This document shows positions 40,602 to 48,997 of a stretch of 64,000 nucleotides of DNA, piece by piece. Location of the stretch: contig NZ_QICN01000003.1 in NCBI RefSeq assembly GCF_003201205.1, positions 310,001-374,000 of the forward strand, written 5' to 3'. Each line of letters opens with the position of its first letter. Position 1 is the stretch's first letter. Origin of the DNA: Sinimarinibacterium flocculans. GTDB lineage: Bacteria > Pseudomonadota > Gammaproteobacteria > Nevskiales > Nevskiaceae. The position numbers and the translations under genes were made by a program. Under the pieces are notes generated by a model. The model was not told where the DNA came from. It was given only the letters and a program-made list of their open reading frames with translations, and searched no databases.

Positions 40602-41198
40602 ATGTCGCGAACGCGGGGAGACGCATTGTCGAAGCTGCTCGGCGAGGTTCGCGCCTGCCGGCTCTGCGAAGCCGTGCTGCCGATGGCGCCGCGCCCGCTC
40701 CTGCAACTCAACCGGTCGGCGCGCATCCTCATCGCCGGCCAAGCCCCGGGACGACGCACGCAGGAGGCCGGCGTGCCGTTCGCGGACGTCAGCGGCGATC
40801 GCCTGCGCGACTGGCTCGGGGTCGATCGCGACACCTTCTACGATGCCCGGCGCATCGCGATCCTGCCGATGGGATTCTGCTTTCCGGGTAGCGGAAAGGG
40901 GGGCGATCTGCCGCCGCGACCCGAGTGCGCCGCCACCTGGCGCACGCGACTGCTCGCGCAGCTCCCGCGGCTGCAGCTGACGCTGGTGATCGGTCAGTAC
41001 GCGGCGGCCTGGCACCTGCCGCAGGCGTCGGGACAGCGCCTCACCGATCTGGCGGCCGACTGGCGCCGCTACTGGCCGCGGCTGCTGCCGATGCCGCATC
41101 CGAGCCCGCGCAATCAGCGCTGGCTGCGCGACAATCCGTGGTTCGCGGCCGAGGTACTGCCGGCGCTGCGCGAGCGGGTGAAGGCCCTGACCGCCTGA
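40602..41198 (+). CDS. Uracil-DNA glycosylase family protein
   Basis: The 198-residue protein has the UDG-superfamily core: ILIAGQAPGRRTQEAGVPFADVSG corresponds to the water-activating loop and HPSPRNQRW to the DNA-intercalating loop. The motif ACRLC-x-AVLP near the N-terminus resembles the cysteine pair of Fe-S families 4 and 5. The complete four-cysteine set is not evident, so it may be one of the YqfM/UDG-like proteins of uncertain activity. The ATG has GGAGGTGA just upstream. It overlaps no gene and converges with the phosphate transporter gene. Confidence 0.88.
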   Translation: MSRTRGDALSKLLGEVRACRLCEAVLPMAPRPLLQLNRSARILIAGQAPGRRTQEAGVPFADVSGDRLRDWLGVDRDTFYDARRIAILPMGFCFPGSGKGGDLPPRPECAATWRTRLLAQLPRLQLTLVIGQYAAAWHLPQASGQRLTDLAADWRRYWPRLLPMPHPSPRNQRWLRDNPWFAAEVLPALRERVKALTA

Positions 41199-41204
41199 GC
41201 CTGC

Positions 41205-42782
41205 CTACGGCAGCATCGCGCCGCGGATCGCGTAGTAGATCACCGCCGCCATCAGCGCCGAGGCCGGCACGGTGATGATCCAGGCGGCGATCACGCGCAT
41301 CAGCACCGAGCGCTTGACCAGGTTCTTGCGGTGCGCCTTGCGCAGGTCCTTGCGCTCCTGCTTCGAGATGTAGCCCTGCCCGAGCCGGGTCTGCTGCTTG
41401 AGTTCCTTGAGCATGCGGCTCTTCTCCGGCATCGGCGCCGCTTCGAAGGCCTGCAGGAAGGCTTCGACCGCATCGTGTCCGCTGTCCTGGTCGGCGTGGT
41501 GCTGCTTGATCTCCTCGATGATGCGTTCGTAATTGGCCTTGAGGTACTCGCGCAGAAAGCCGACGCCGAAGACCGCGCCGAGGGCGACATGCGTCGTGCT
41601 GATCGGCAGGCCGAGCTGCGAGGCGACGATCACCGTGATCGCGGCGGCCATCGCGATGGTGTAGGCCCGCATCGGGTCGATCTCGGTGATCTCGCTGCCG
41701 ACGGTGCGGATCAGCCGTGGCCCGTACAGCGCCAGGCCCACGGCGAGCCCCAGCGCGCCGAGCGCCAGAATCCAGGGCGGCACCGCCGCCTTGGCGCCGC
41801 CGACCGAGGCATGCATCAGGCTGTCGTAGATCGCCGCGAGCGGGCCGACCGCGTTGGCGACGTCGTTGGAGCCGTGCGCGAAACTCAGCAGTGCCGCGGC
41901 GAACATCAGCGGCGCGGTGAACAGGCGGTTCACGCCCTCCCGATCATTGCTGAGCCACTCGGATTTCTGCGCCACGCGCTGCCGCGTGTACAGGTACACG
42001 AGGATGCCGACGACGGCGCCGTTAACCGTGGCGACGACGAAGCTGACCTTGACGATCTGGCTCAGCCCCTTCAGCAGCAGGTAGGTGGAGAAGGCCCAGG
42101 CCATGAAGCCGAGCAGTACCGGCACCATGCGCCGCGCCGCCTCCATCAGATCGCCCTGATAGGTGATCGTGCGCTTGATCGCGTAGAGGATCAGCGCCGC
42201 GATCACGCCGCCGAACACCGGCGAGATCACCCAGCTCATCGCGATCTGACCCATGGTGCCCCAGTTGGCGATGTCCCAGCCCGCGGCGGCAATGCCGGCC
42301 CCGAGCACGCCGCCGACGATGGAGTGCGTGGTCGAGACCGGCGCGCCCATCATCGTCGCCAGGTTCAGCCACAGGGCGCCGGCGAGCAGCGCCGCCATCA
42401 TCAGCCAGACGAAGGTCTGCGGATCGGCGATGCGCGTCGGGTCGATGATGCCGCCCTTGATCGTCGTCACCACGTCGCCCCCCGCGACGATCGCGCCCGT
42501 GGCCTCGAAGATGGCGGCGATGACGATCGCGCGGAACATCGTGATCGCCCGCGCACCGACCGCGGGCCCGACATTGTTGGCGACGTCGTTGGCGCCGATG
42601 TTCATCGCCATGTAGGCGCCGAAGGCCGTGGCGACGACCAGCGTCAGGCTCGCGTCGCCGAAGCGCAGCACGGCGAACAGGCTCACCGCCGCCATGAACA
42701 GCACGGCCAGCGCAAAGCGGATCAGGCGCAGGGCCGAGGCTTCCGGCGCGGTGGCTGCAGGAGCGGGATTCTGCGACGTCAT
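41205..42782 (-). CDS. pitA: PiT-family inorganic phosphate transporter
   Basis: The 525-residue integral membrane protein has the duplicated PiT signature: GANDVANNVGPAVGARA in the first half and GSNDVANAVGPLAAIYD in the second. About ten to twelve transmembrane helices are split by a loop with a conserved KSEWLSNDREGVNRLF. PiT carriers import metal-phosphate complexes with protons or sodium. I chose the ATG at 42782; an in-frame ATG at 42815 adds eleven residues. A charged C-terminal cytoplasmic region (about residues 400-490) is longer than in E. coli PitA. Confidence 0.93.
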   Translation of the reverse strand: MTSQNPAPAATAPEASALRLIRFALAVLFMAAVSLFAVLRFGDASLTLVVATAFGAYMAMNIGANDVANNVGPAVGARAITMFRAIVIAAIFEATGAIVAGGDVVTTIKGGIIDPTRIADPQTFVWLMMAALLAGALWLNLATMMGAPVSTTHSIVGGVLGAGIAAAGWDIANWGTMGQIAMSWVISPVFGGVIAALILYAIKRTITYQGDLMEAARRMVPVLLGFMAWAFSTYLLLKGLSQIVKVSFVVATVNGAVVGILVYLYTRQRVAQKSEWLSNDREGVNRLFTAPLMFAAALLSFAHGSNDVANAVGPLAAIYDSLMHASVGGAKAAVPPWILALGALGLAVGLALYGPRLIRTVGSEITEIDPMRAYTIAMAAAITVIVASQLGLPISTTHVALGAVFGVGFLREYLKANYERIIEEIKQHHADQDSGHDAVEAFLQAFEAAPMPEKSRMLKELKQQTRLGQGYISKQERKDLRKAHRKNLVKRSVLMRVIAAWIITVPASALMAAVIYYAIRGAMLP

Positions 42783-42946
42783 GCGGGGGCATCTCGCGAG
42801 TGCGTGGACGCGCATGTTAAGGAAATGCTTCCGTTTTGTGACAGACGGGCCGCCGACCGGGAGACGCAGCGACCGGGCCGGGCCCCGGCGCTGCTACAGT
42901 TAGACGTGCATTTCCATGGGGCCGCGGCCCGCCGGGGGAGAAAACC

Positions 42947-43870
42947 ATGCGCGCGAAGTCGATCGCCACGCTGACCGTCCTTGCCGCCCTCGCCGGCCTG
43001 TACTGGTGGCTCTGGCTGGATCACCGGATGCCGGCCGACCGCGAATTCGCGATCGACGTCGCCGAGTTGCGGCGCCTGGCCGGCGAGGGCGACGGCGCCA
43101 AGCCGGACGCCGTGCGCTTCGAGAAATCCTCGGCGCTGGCCTTCACCGAGTCCATGATCGTGACCGGCGGGCGCTGGGCCGTGGTGGACATGCCGGTGTA
43201 TGCCTTCCAGCTTCACTACCCGGACCGCACGATCGTCGTCGATACGGCGATGGACCGCAGCCTCGCCAAGCCGGCGTTCCTGCTGCAGTCGTTCGACGAC
43301 GACGCCTATGCACGCGTCGAGCGTGCGTTGGACACGGCGGCGCTGATCGTCGTCACGCACGAGCACTTCGACCACAGCGGCGGCCTTGCGCAGCATCCGC
43401 GGCTCGCGCAGATCTGGCCCGCGGTGCGTCTGACCGAAACGCAGCTCGCGCACGTCGACCGCATGGCCCCGGCCACCCTGCCGCAGGCGCTGCTCGACGA
43501 GGCCGACGCCCTGCGCTACGAGCGTTACCACGCCCTGGCGCCGGGGGTCGTGCTGATCAAGTCGCCCGGCCACACCCCCGGCAGCCAGATGGTCTACGTG
43601 CAGCTTGCCGACGGGCGCGAGCTGCTGCTGCTCGGCGACGTCGCCTGGAAACAGCGCAACCTCGACCTCGTGCGCGAGCGGCCGCGCTTCGTCACCGCCC
43701 TGCTGATCCGTGAGGATCGCGAGGCCGTGCACGCGCAGCTCCGGGCCCTGCACCGACTCGCCCGCGAGCAGTCGGCGATCCGCCAGGTGCCGGGCCACGA
43801 TGCCGGCGTCATCGACGCCCTCGCCGCGGAGGGCCTGCTGCAACCCGGGTTCGTGCTGCCGGCAACTTAG
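42947..43870 (+). CDS. Membrane-anchored metallo-beta-lactamase-fold hydrolase
   Basis: The 307-residue protein has one N-terminal transmembrane anchor or signal (LTVLAALAGLYWWLWL). It then shows an MBL domain with zinc ligands His138, His140, Asp142 and His143 (HEHFDH), followed by GHTPGSQMVY, LLLLGDV and a final VPGHD. Reaction and substrate are unknown. GGGGGAG precedes the ATG. It lies 56 bases before the class V aminotransferase gene and may be the first gene of that operon. A second, different MBL gene is two genes downstream. Confidence 0.88.
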   Translation: MRAKSIATLTVLAALAGLYWWLWLDHRMPADREFAIDVAELRRLAGEGDGAKPDAVRFEKSSALAFTESMIVTGGRWAVVDMPVYAFQLHYPDRTIVVDTAMDRSLAKPAFLLQSFDDDAYARVERALDTAALIVVTHEHFDHSGGLAQHPRLAQIWPAVRLTETQLAHVDRMAPATLPQALLDEADALRYERYHALAPGVVLIKSPGHTPGSQMVYVQLADGRELLLLGDVAWKQRNLDLVRERPRFVTALLIREDREAVHAQLRALHRLAREQSAIRQVPGHDAGVIDALAAEGLLQPGFVLPAT

Positions 43871-43926
43871 CAGGCGGCGCGCCGCTCGGCGACAATGGCG
43901 GCTCCCGCCACCCCGTCCCGCGCCGG

Positions 43927-45156
43927 ATGCCCGCTCCCGATCTGGATTTCGTCCGTGCCCAGTTTCCGGCCTTCTCGGAGCCGGACCTGCAGCGACAGGC
44001 CTTTTTCGAGAATGCCGGCGGCTCGTACGTCTGCCGTCAGGTCATCGATCGTCTGGGCGAGTACTACCGTCGCCTGAAGGTGCAGCCGTACTACGCCTAC
44101 GCCGCATCGACGGAAGCCGGGCAATGGATGGATGCCGCACACGAACGGCTCGCCGTGTATCTGGGTGTCGGTGCGGACGAGGTGCACTTCGGCCCGTCGA
44201 CCTCGCAGAACAGCTATGTACTGGCGCAGGCCCTGGGACACCAGCTTCGGCCTGGCGACGAGATCGTCGTCAGCCAGCAGGAGCACGAGGCCAACAGCGG
44301 CGTGTGGAGACGCCTCGCCGACCGCGGCGCGGTGATCCGCGAATGGCCGGTCGACGCCGGCAGCGGCCTGCTCGATCCCGGGGCGCTCGACGGACTGCTG
44401 AGCGAACGGACGCGCCTGGTCGCCTTCACGCAGTGCTCGAACATCGTCGGTGCCCTCAACCCGGTGGCGGCGATCACCGCGAAGATCCGGCGCGCCGGTG
44501 CGATCAGCGTCGTCGACGGTGTCGCCGGGGCCCCGCACGGTCTGCCGGACGTCGCGGCGCTCGGCGCGGACATCTACCTGTGCTCGCTGTACAAGACCTT
44601 CGGCCCCCACCAGGGCCTGATGGTCGTGCGCCGTCCGCTGCTCGAACGACTGCACAACGAGGGCCACTACTTCAACGCCGCCGCGCCGCGCAAACGCCTC
44701 GTGCCGGCCGGCCCGGACCATGCCCAGGTCGCCGCCGCCTGCGGCATCGCCATGTATTTAGACGCGCTGGATGCGCATAACGGCGGCGCCGACGACGCCG
44801 GGCGTCCGCAGCGCGTGCGCGAATGCCTGCGGGCGGCCGAACAGCCGCTGATCGCGGAACTGCTGGACGCCCTGGGCGCGCGCAAGGACCTGCGCCTGAT
44901 CGGCCCGGCACAGGCCGAGCGGCGCGCCGCCACGATCGCCGTCGTCCCGCGCGACGTTGCCCCGGGGGAGCTGGTGACGCGGCTAGCGGCGCAGGGCGTG
45001 ATGGCGGCCAGCGGTCACTTCTACGCGGTGCGCCTGCTGGAGGCACTGTGCATCGACCCGGCGCGCGGCGTGCTGCGCCTGTCGTTCCTGCATTACACGA
45101 GTCCCGCGGATGTGCGCGCGGCGATCGAGGCCCTCGACCGGGCGCTGACGTCATGA
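43927..45156 (+). CDS. Class V aminotransferase-fold PLP enzyme (cysteine desulfurase-like)
   Basis: The 409-residue cytoplasmic enzyme has the fold-type I pattern of NifS/isopenicillin-epimerase proteins. FFENAGGSYVCRQV opens the sequence, and EHEANSGVW lies before the cofactor aspartate in VVDGVAGAPH. The PLP lysine is Lys223 (CSLYKTFGPHQG). No cysteine-containing mobile loop like that of IscS is obvious near the C-terminus, so sulfur transfer is unproven. It is the first of four overlapping genes with an MBL enzyme, YcgL and a rhodanese. Desulfurase, selenocysteine-lyase or epimerase-type chemistry are all possible. Confidence 0.88.
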   Translation: MPAPDLDFVRAQFPAFSEPDLQRQAFFENAGGSYVCRQVIDRLGEYYRRLKVQPYYAYAASTEAGQWMDAAHERLAVYLGVGADEVHFGPSTSQNSYVLAQALGHQLRPGDEIVVSQQEHEANSGVWRRLADRGAVIREWPVDAGSGLLDPGALDGLLSERTRLVAFTQCSNIVGALNPVAAITAKIRRAGAISVVDGVAGAPHGLPDVAALGADIYLCSLYKTFGPHQGLMVVRRPLLERLHNEGHYFNAAAPRKRLVPAGPDHAQVAAACGIAMYLDALDAHNGGADDAGRPQRVRECLRAAEQPLIAELLDALGARKDLRLIGPAQAERRAATIAVVPRDVAPGELVTRLAAQGVMAASGHFYAVRLLEALCIDPARGVLRLSFLHYTSPADVRAAIEALDRALTS

Positions 45157-46253
45157 GCCGGCAGCCTGCCGTGCGCGGGGGGCTGCTGTGGCGCCTGCTG
45201 CTGGTCGGCGCCGCATGGATGTCGCCGCTCGCCGGCGCGTCCGAAGCGGACGTCTTCGATTTGCAGATCCGACCGCTCAAGCCCGATCTCTACGTGCTCG
45301 AACGCCCCGACCCACTGCGCCAGCCGGTGGAGCCGAACGCCCTGGTGATCGTCAACGAAGCGGACGTCGTGGTGGTCGATGCCGGCGGCGTCCCGCGTTC
45401 GGCCGAAAACGCGATCCGCCTGATCCGCGGCATCACCGACAAGCCGGTCTCGGCCGTGGTCAACACGCACTGGCACGGCGACCACGTCCTCGGCAACCAG
45501 GTGTACCGGCGGGAGTTTCCGAACGTGCGGATCATCGCGCACGTGAACACCTACCGTGACATCACCGGCACGCCGATGCAGTACATCGGCCGTCAGGAAC
45601 GCCAGTTCACAGATTTCATCGCGCAGCTCGAGAAGCTGGTCGCGCAGGGCACGGCCGCACCTCGGCAGCGGCAACTGCTCGCGGACGTGCGCCTGGCACG
45701 CGACGAGAACCGCAAGGTCACGCTGACGCCGCCGACGCTGAGCTTCACCGACGAGCTGATCCTGCATCGCGGCACGCGCGAGATTCACATCCGGCACCTG
45801 GGCCGCGGCAACACCGAGGGCGATGCCATCGTCTGGCTGCCGCGCGAACGCGTGCTCGCCAGCGGCGATCTCGTCGTGCTGCCGATTCCCTACGGCTTCG
45901 GCTCGTTCCCGAAGCAATGGATCGAGACGCTGGAAAAGCTCGCCGCCTACGACTTCGATCTGCTGGTGCCGGGCCACGGCGCCGTGCAGACCGACCGCGA
46001 GCACATCCGCCTCGTGCAGGCCATGCTCGCGTCCGTACGCGAGCAGGCGGCCACGGCGGTGGCCCGGGGGCTGGATCTCGAAGCGACGCGGTCGGCGATC
46101 GACCTGTCGCCATGGGAGCGCCAGATCGCCGGAGACGATCCGGAGCGTAAGCGCCTGTTCAAGGCCTGGTGGACCGATCCGATCACGCGCTCGGCCTGGC
46201 TGGAAGCGCAGGACCTGCCGATCGTGCAGGGCGCCGCGGACGAGACCGGCTGA
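45153..46253 (+). CDS. Periplasmic metallo-beta-lactamase-fold hydrolase
   Basis: The 366-residue protein has a signal peptide (LLWRLLLVGAAWMSPLAGASEA) and an MBL domain. Its zinc ligands are His106, His108, Asp110 and His111 (THWHGDH), a histidine in HLGRGNTEGD, the aspartate of ASGDLV and a final VPGHGAV. The N-terminal strand (DLYVLERPDP) and the length resemble SoxH and quinoprotein-relay-type MBL proteins. The reaction is unknown. The start overlaps the PLP-enzyme stop (ATGA) and the stop overlaps ycgL by one base, showing coupled translation. Confidence 0.88.
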   Translation: MSRQPAVRGGLLWRLLLVGAAWMSPLAGASEADVFDLQIRPLKPDLYVLERPDPLRQPVEPNALVIVNEADVVVVDAGGVPRSAENAIRLIRGITDKPVSAVVNTHWHGDHVLGNQVYRREFPNVRIIAHVNTYRDITGTPMQYIGRQERQFTDFIAQLEKLVAQGTAAPRQRQLLADVRLARDENRKVTLTPPTLSFTDELILHRGTREIHIRHLGRGNTEGDAIVWLPRERVLASGDLVVLPIPYGFGSFPKQWIETLEKLAAYDFDLLVPGHGAVQTDREHIRLVQAMLASVREQAATAVARGLDLEATRSAIDLSPWERQIAGDDPERKRLFKAWWTDPITRSAWLEAQDLPIVQGAADETG

Positions 46254-46519
46254 TGACCGCCTGCATCGTCTATCGCTGCAGCCGCCAGGACCAGATGTAT
46301 CTCTACCTGCGGGAGGGGCTCGCGCTCGCCGACGTGCCGGAGGCCCTGCGTCAGCGCACCGGCCGGCTGTCCGAAGTCATGCGCCTGCAGCTGACCCCGG
46401 CGCGCCGGCTGGCGCGCGTCGACGTGCAGCGCGTGATCGAGCGCCTGCAGACCGATGGCTGGTTCCTGCAGATGCCCCCGGACGGGCAGGTCCGCGCGAC
46501 CCTCAACGATGCCGACTGA
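46253..46519 (+). CDS. ycgL: YcgL domain protein
   Basis: The 88-residue protein has the compact alpha/beta YcgL pattern: a start with CIVYRCSRQDQMYLYL, a central VPEALRQRTG and a final DGWFLQMPPDG. The family is small, uncharacterised and essentially confined to Gammaproteobacteria, which helps place the organism. In many genomes it stands next to rnd; here it is embedded in an operon between an MBL enzyme and a rhodanese, overlapping the latter by eleven bases. Confidence 0.92.
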   Translation: MTACIVYRCSRQDQMYLYLREGLALADVPEALRQRTGRLSEVMRLQLTPARRLARVDVQRVIERLQTDGWFLQMPPDGQVRATLNDAD

Positions 46520-47363
46520 GCCGGTCCCGCCGTTGATCGACGCCGTGACGCTCAGGCAGCGGCTGGCGGCGGCGACGGACCTGGTGCTGCTCGATGCGCG
46601 CCCCGATGCGAGTGCCTATGCACAAGGACATCTGCCCGGCGCGCATCATGCCGACCTCGAGACCCGGCTCAGTGCCGCGCACCGCCCGGGCGCCGATCCG
46701 CGCTGCGGCGGACGCCACCCGCTGCCGGCGCTGGCGGACTGGTGCACGCAGCTCGGGCGCTGGGGCATCGGCCCCGACACCACCGTGGTGATCTACGACG
46801 CCCAGTGCGGCGCGAACGCGGCGGCCCGTGCGTGGTGGATGCTGCGCGCCGTCGGGCATCGCGCCGTCCAGGTGCTCGATGGCGGATGGCCGGCGGCCCT
46901 CGCAGCCGGTTTCGTCCCGGTCCCGCACGCCGCCGTGGCCCGCCCTCGACAGCCCTATCCCGCAGACGACTGGCGGGCGCCGACGATCGACATCGATCAG
47001 GTCGCGCAGCGCGCCGGCGATCCCGCATGGTGCGTCCTCGACGTCCGCGCGCCGGAACGCTACGCGGGCCGGACGGAGCCGATCGACCCGGTGGCAGGCC
47101 ATATCCCCGGCGCGACGAACCTGCCGTTCGCATCGAATCTCGACGGCGATCGCTTCGTGGACCCGGCGGTACTGCGCACCCGCTACCGGCAACTCCTCGA
47201 CGGCCGGCCCGCCGACCGCCTCGTCGTGCATTGCGGCTCCGGCGTCACCGCCTGCCACACCCTGCTGGCGCTGGAACACGCCGGCCTGCCGGGCGCGGCG
47301 CTCTACGTCGGCAGCTGGAGCGAGTGGTGCCGCAGCGGCCGGCCGCAGGGGCGCAGCCCATGA
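46509..47363 (+). CDS. sseA: Two-domain rhodanese, 3-mercaptopyruvate sulfurtransferase type
   Basis: The 284-residue protein has two rhodanese domains. The N-terminal one (LLDARPDASAYAQGHLPGAHHAD) lacks a catalytic cysteine in its loop. The C-terminal one has Cys242 in CGSGVTA, the loop sequence of mercaptopyruvate rather than thiosulfate sulfurtransferases. CEW-type ends (WSEWCRSG) are also present. It transfers sulfur to cyanide or thiols. It overlaps ycgL by eleven bases and closes the PLP-MBL-YcgL-rhodanese set, hinting at a shared role in sulfur handling. Confidence 0.9.
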   Translation: MPTEPVPPLIDAVTLRQRLAAATDLVLLDARPDASAYAQGHLPGAHHADLETRLSAAHRPGADPRCGGRHPLPALADWCTQLGRWGIGPDTTVVIYDAQCGANAAARAWWMLRAVGHRAVQVLDGGWPAALAAGFVPVPHAAVARPRQPYPADDWRAPTIDIDQVAQRAGDPAWCVLDVRAPERYAGRTEPIDPVAGHIPGATNLPFASNLDGDRFVDPAVLRTRYRQLLDGRPADRLVVHCGSGVTACHTLLALEHAGLPGAALYVGSWSEWCRSGRPQGRSP

Positions 47364-47440
47364 GCGCGGCAACGCGCCGATCGCCCGGCACGGCGCGGGT
47401 GGTGGCACCGGGCCGACCGGCCGGATAGGCTGCTCCCATC

Positions 47441-48430
47441 ATGGAACCCCTGCTCAACCAGCTCGCCGAGTCGGCGGCCGAGGCGCGCGACCTCGAAGGC
47501 CTGACGCGTCCGCTGCTCGAAGTCCTCGAAGCCGTGACCGGCATGGAGTCGACCTACCTGACGACGATCGACCTCGACCGCGGCGTGCAGAACATCCTGT
47601 ATGCGCGCAACTCGGCGCAGATGCAGATTCCCGAGGGGCTGTCGGTTCCCTGGGCGGACACGCTGTGCAAGCGCGCGCTGGACGAGGGGCGTCCCTATAC
47701 CGGCGACGTGTCCGGCTGCTGGGGCGACTCGGAAGCCGCCCGCGCGCTCGGCATTCGCACCTACCTGAGTCAGCCGGTGCTGAATCTGGACGGCAGCGTC
47801 TACGGCACGCTGTGTGCTGCCAGTGCCTCGCCGGTCGGCGTCTCGGACGCCACGATCAAGGTGCTGGCGATGGTGGCGCGCCTGATCGCCCACCAGGTCG
47901 AACAGGAGCGTCGCCTGTCCGAGCTGCGGCAGAGCAACGAGACGCTCAGCGCCCAGTCGCTCAGCGATCCGCTGACCGGCCTCCCCAACCGCCGCGCCCT
48001 GCAGCAGGAACTGCACCGCATACTCGCGCGCGCCGCGCGGGCCGGCAGCACGGTGCTTGTGGGCTACGTCGACCTCGACGGCTTCAAGGCGATCAACGAC
48101 GAGCATGGCCACGACGTCGGCGACCGCTTCCTGATCCACATGGCGCATCGGCTACGGGCCGGCCTGCGCACCGGCGACTTCGTCGCGCGCGTCGGCGGCG
48201 ACGAATTCGTCGTGCTCGCGCCGGACGGTGATGCGCCGCAGGCCTTCGACGAACGCATCGTCCGCTCCACGGCCGGTGCGTTCCGCTTCCGACAGATCGA
48301 GATCGACTACGCCGGTGCGAGTGTCGGCGTCACCCAGTCGAAGCCAGGCGAGTCCGATGCCCAGGCGCTGCTGGAACGGGCCGATGCCGCGATGTACGCG
48401 GTCAAGAAGGCGCGCCGGGCCGCTCGCTGA
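47441..48430 (+). CDS. GAF-GGDEF diguanylate cyclase
   Basis: The 329-residue cytoplasmic protein has an N-terminal GAF sensor domain (about residues 15-150) and a GGDEF domain (about 165-328). The intact active site GGDEF is at residues 252-256. An RxxD product-inhibition site (RTGD, residues 243-246) lies five residues before it, so it should make cyclic di-GMP and be feedback controlled. The linker contains the family's LSDPLTGLPNRRAL. The signal sensed by GAF is unknown. It follows the rhodanese gene by 77 bases. Confidence 0.93.
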   Translation: MEPLLNQLAESAAEARDLEGLTRPLLEVLEAVTGMESTYLTTIDLDRGVQNILYARNSAQMQIPEGLSVPWADTLCKRALDEGRPYTGDVSGCWGDSEAARALGIRTYLSQPVLNLDGSVYGTLCAASASPVGVSDATIKVLAMVARLIAHQVEQERRLSELRQSNETLSAQSLSDPLTGLPNRRALQQELHRILARAARAGSTVLVGYVDLDGFKAINDEHGHDVGDRFLIHMAHRLRAGLRTGDFVARVGGDEFVVLAPDGDAPQAFDERIVRSTAGAFRFRQIEIDYAGASVGVTQSKPGESDAQALLERADAAMYAVKKARRAAR

Positions 48431-48436
48431 CGGCGC

Positions 48437-48997
48437 CTAGGGTACGCGCCAGTTGGCGTGACGCTCCCAGTACTCGACGCTGCGCCGATAGGCTTCGCGA
48501 TCCATCGGCACGCCGGAGCCGCCTTCGCCGACACCCAGCGCGTTGCGCATCATCGTGATCGGCGCCATCGGGATTTCCTGCGGCTCGGCGGTCGCCAGGC
48601 AGCCGACGACCCCCCAGTCGGCGTCGATGGCGTCATTCTCCTTCGCCATCTGCTCGCGCGAGTAGAGGATCACGATCAGATAGTCGGCGACCGGCGGGAC
48701 GATGCCCTCGAACCAGCGCACCAGCACCGGCAGCTCGTCGCGCGTTCGTGCCTCGTAGCCGGAGCGCAGCAGGTGGCGATTGTCGTCGGTGATCGGCACC
48801 GTCAGGCAGCGGGTCTGCGTCCAGTTACGATGGACATGCAGCTTGCAGAACGGAGCGTAGCCGTCGAGCACCTTCAGCGGCGGATGTGCGTTCAGATGCG
48901 CCTCGAAGGCCTCGGGCGTGGCCCCCTGGACGGCATTGATGCGCGGCGGGCTCGGAAACAGGCGCGTGCGCGCGAACTTCGTCAGACGGATCTGCAT
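48437..48997 (-). CDS. DUF3228 family protein
   Basis: The 186-residue soluble protein matches the DUF3228 pattern: a start MQIRLTKFARTRLF, YAPFCKLHVHRNWTQTR, a YLIVILYSREQMAKE strand and DWGVVGCLATAEPQEIPMAPITMMRN. Function is unknown. Its ATG shares bases with the stop codon of the MscS gene (TGATG), so the two are translationally coupled. It is the last gene of a seven-gene minus-strand run that includes TPM, LemA and MoxR proteins. Confidence 0.85.
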   Translation of the reverse strand: MQIRLTKFARTRLFPSPPRINAVQGATPEAFEAHLNAHPPLKVLDGYAPFCKLHVHRNWTQTRCLTVPITDDNRHLLRSGYEARTRDELPVLVRWFEGIVPPVADYLIVILYSREQMAKENDAIDADWGVVGCLATAEPQEIPMAPITMMRNALGVGEGGSGVPMDREAYRRSVEYWERHANWRVP

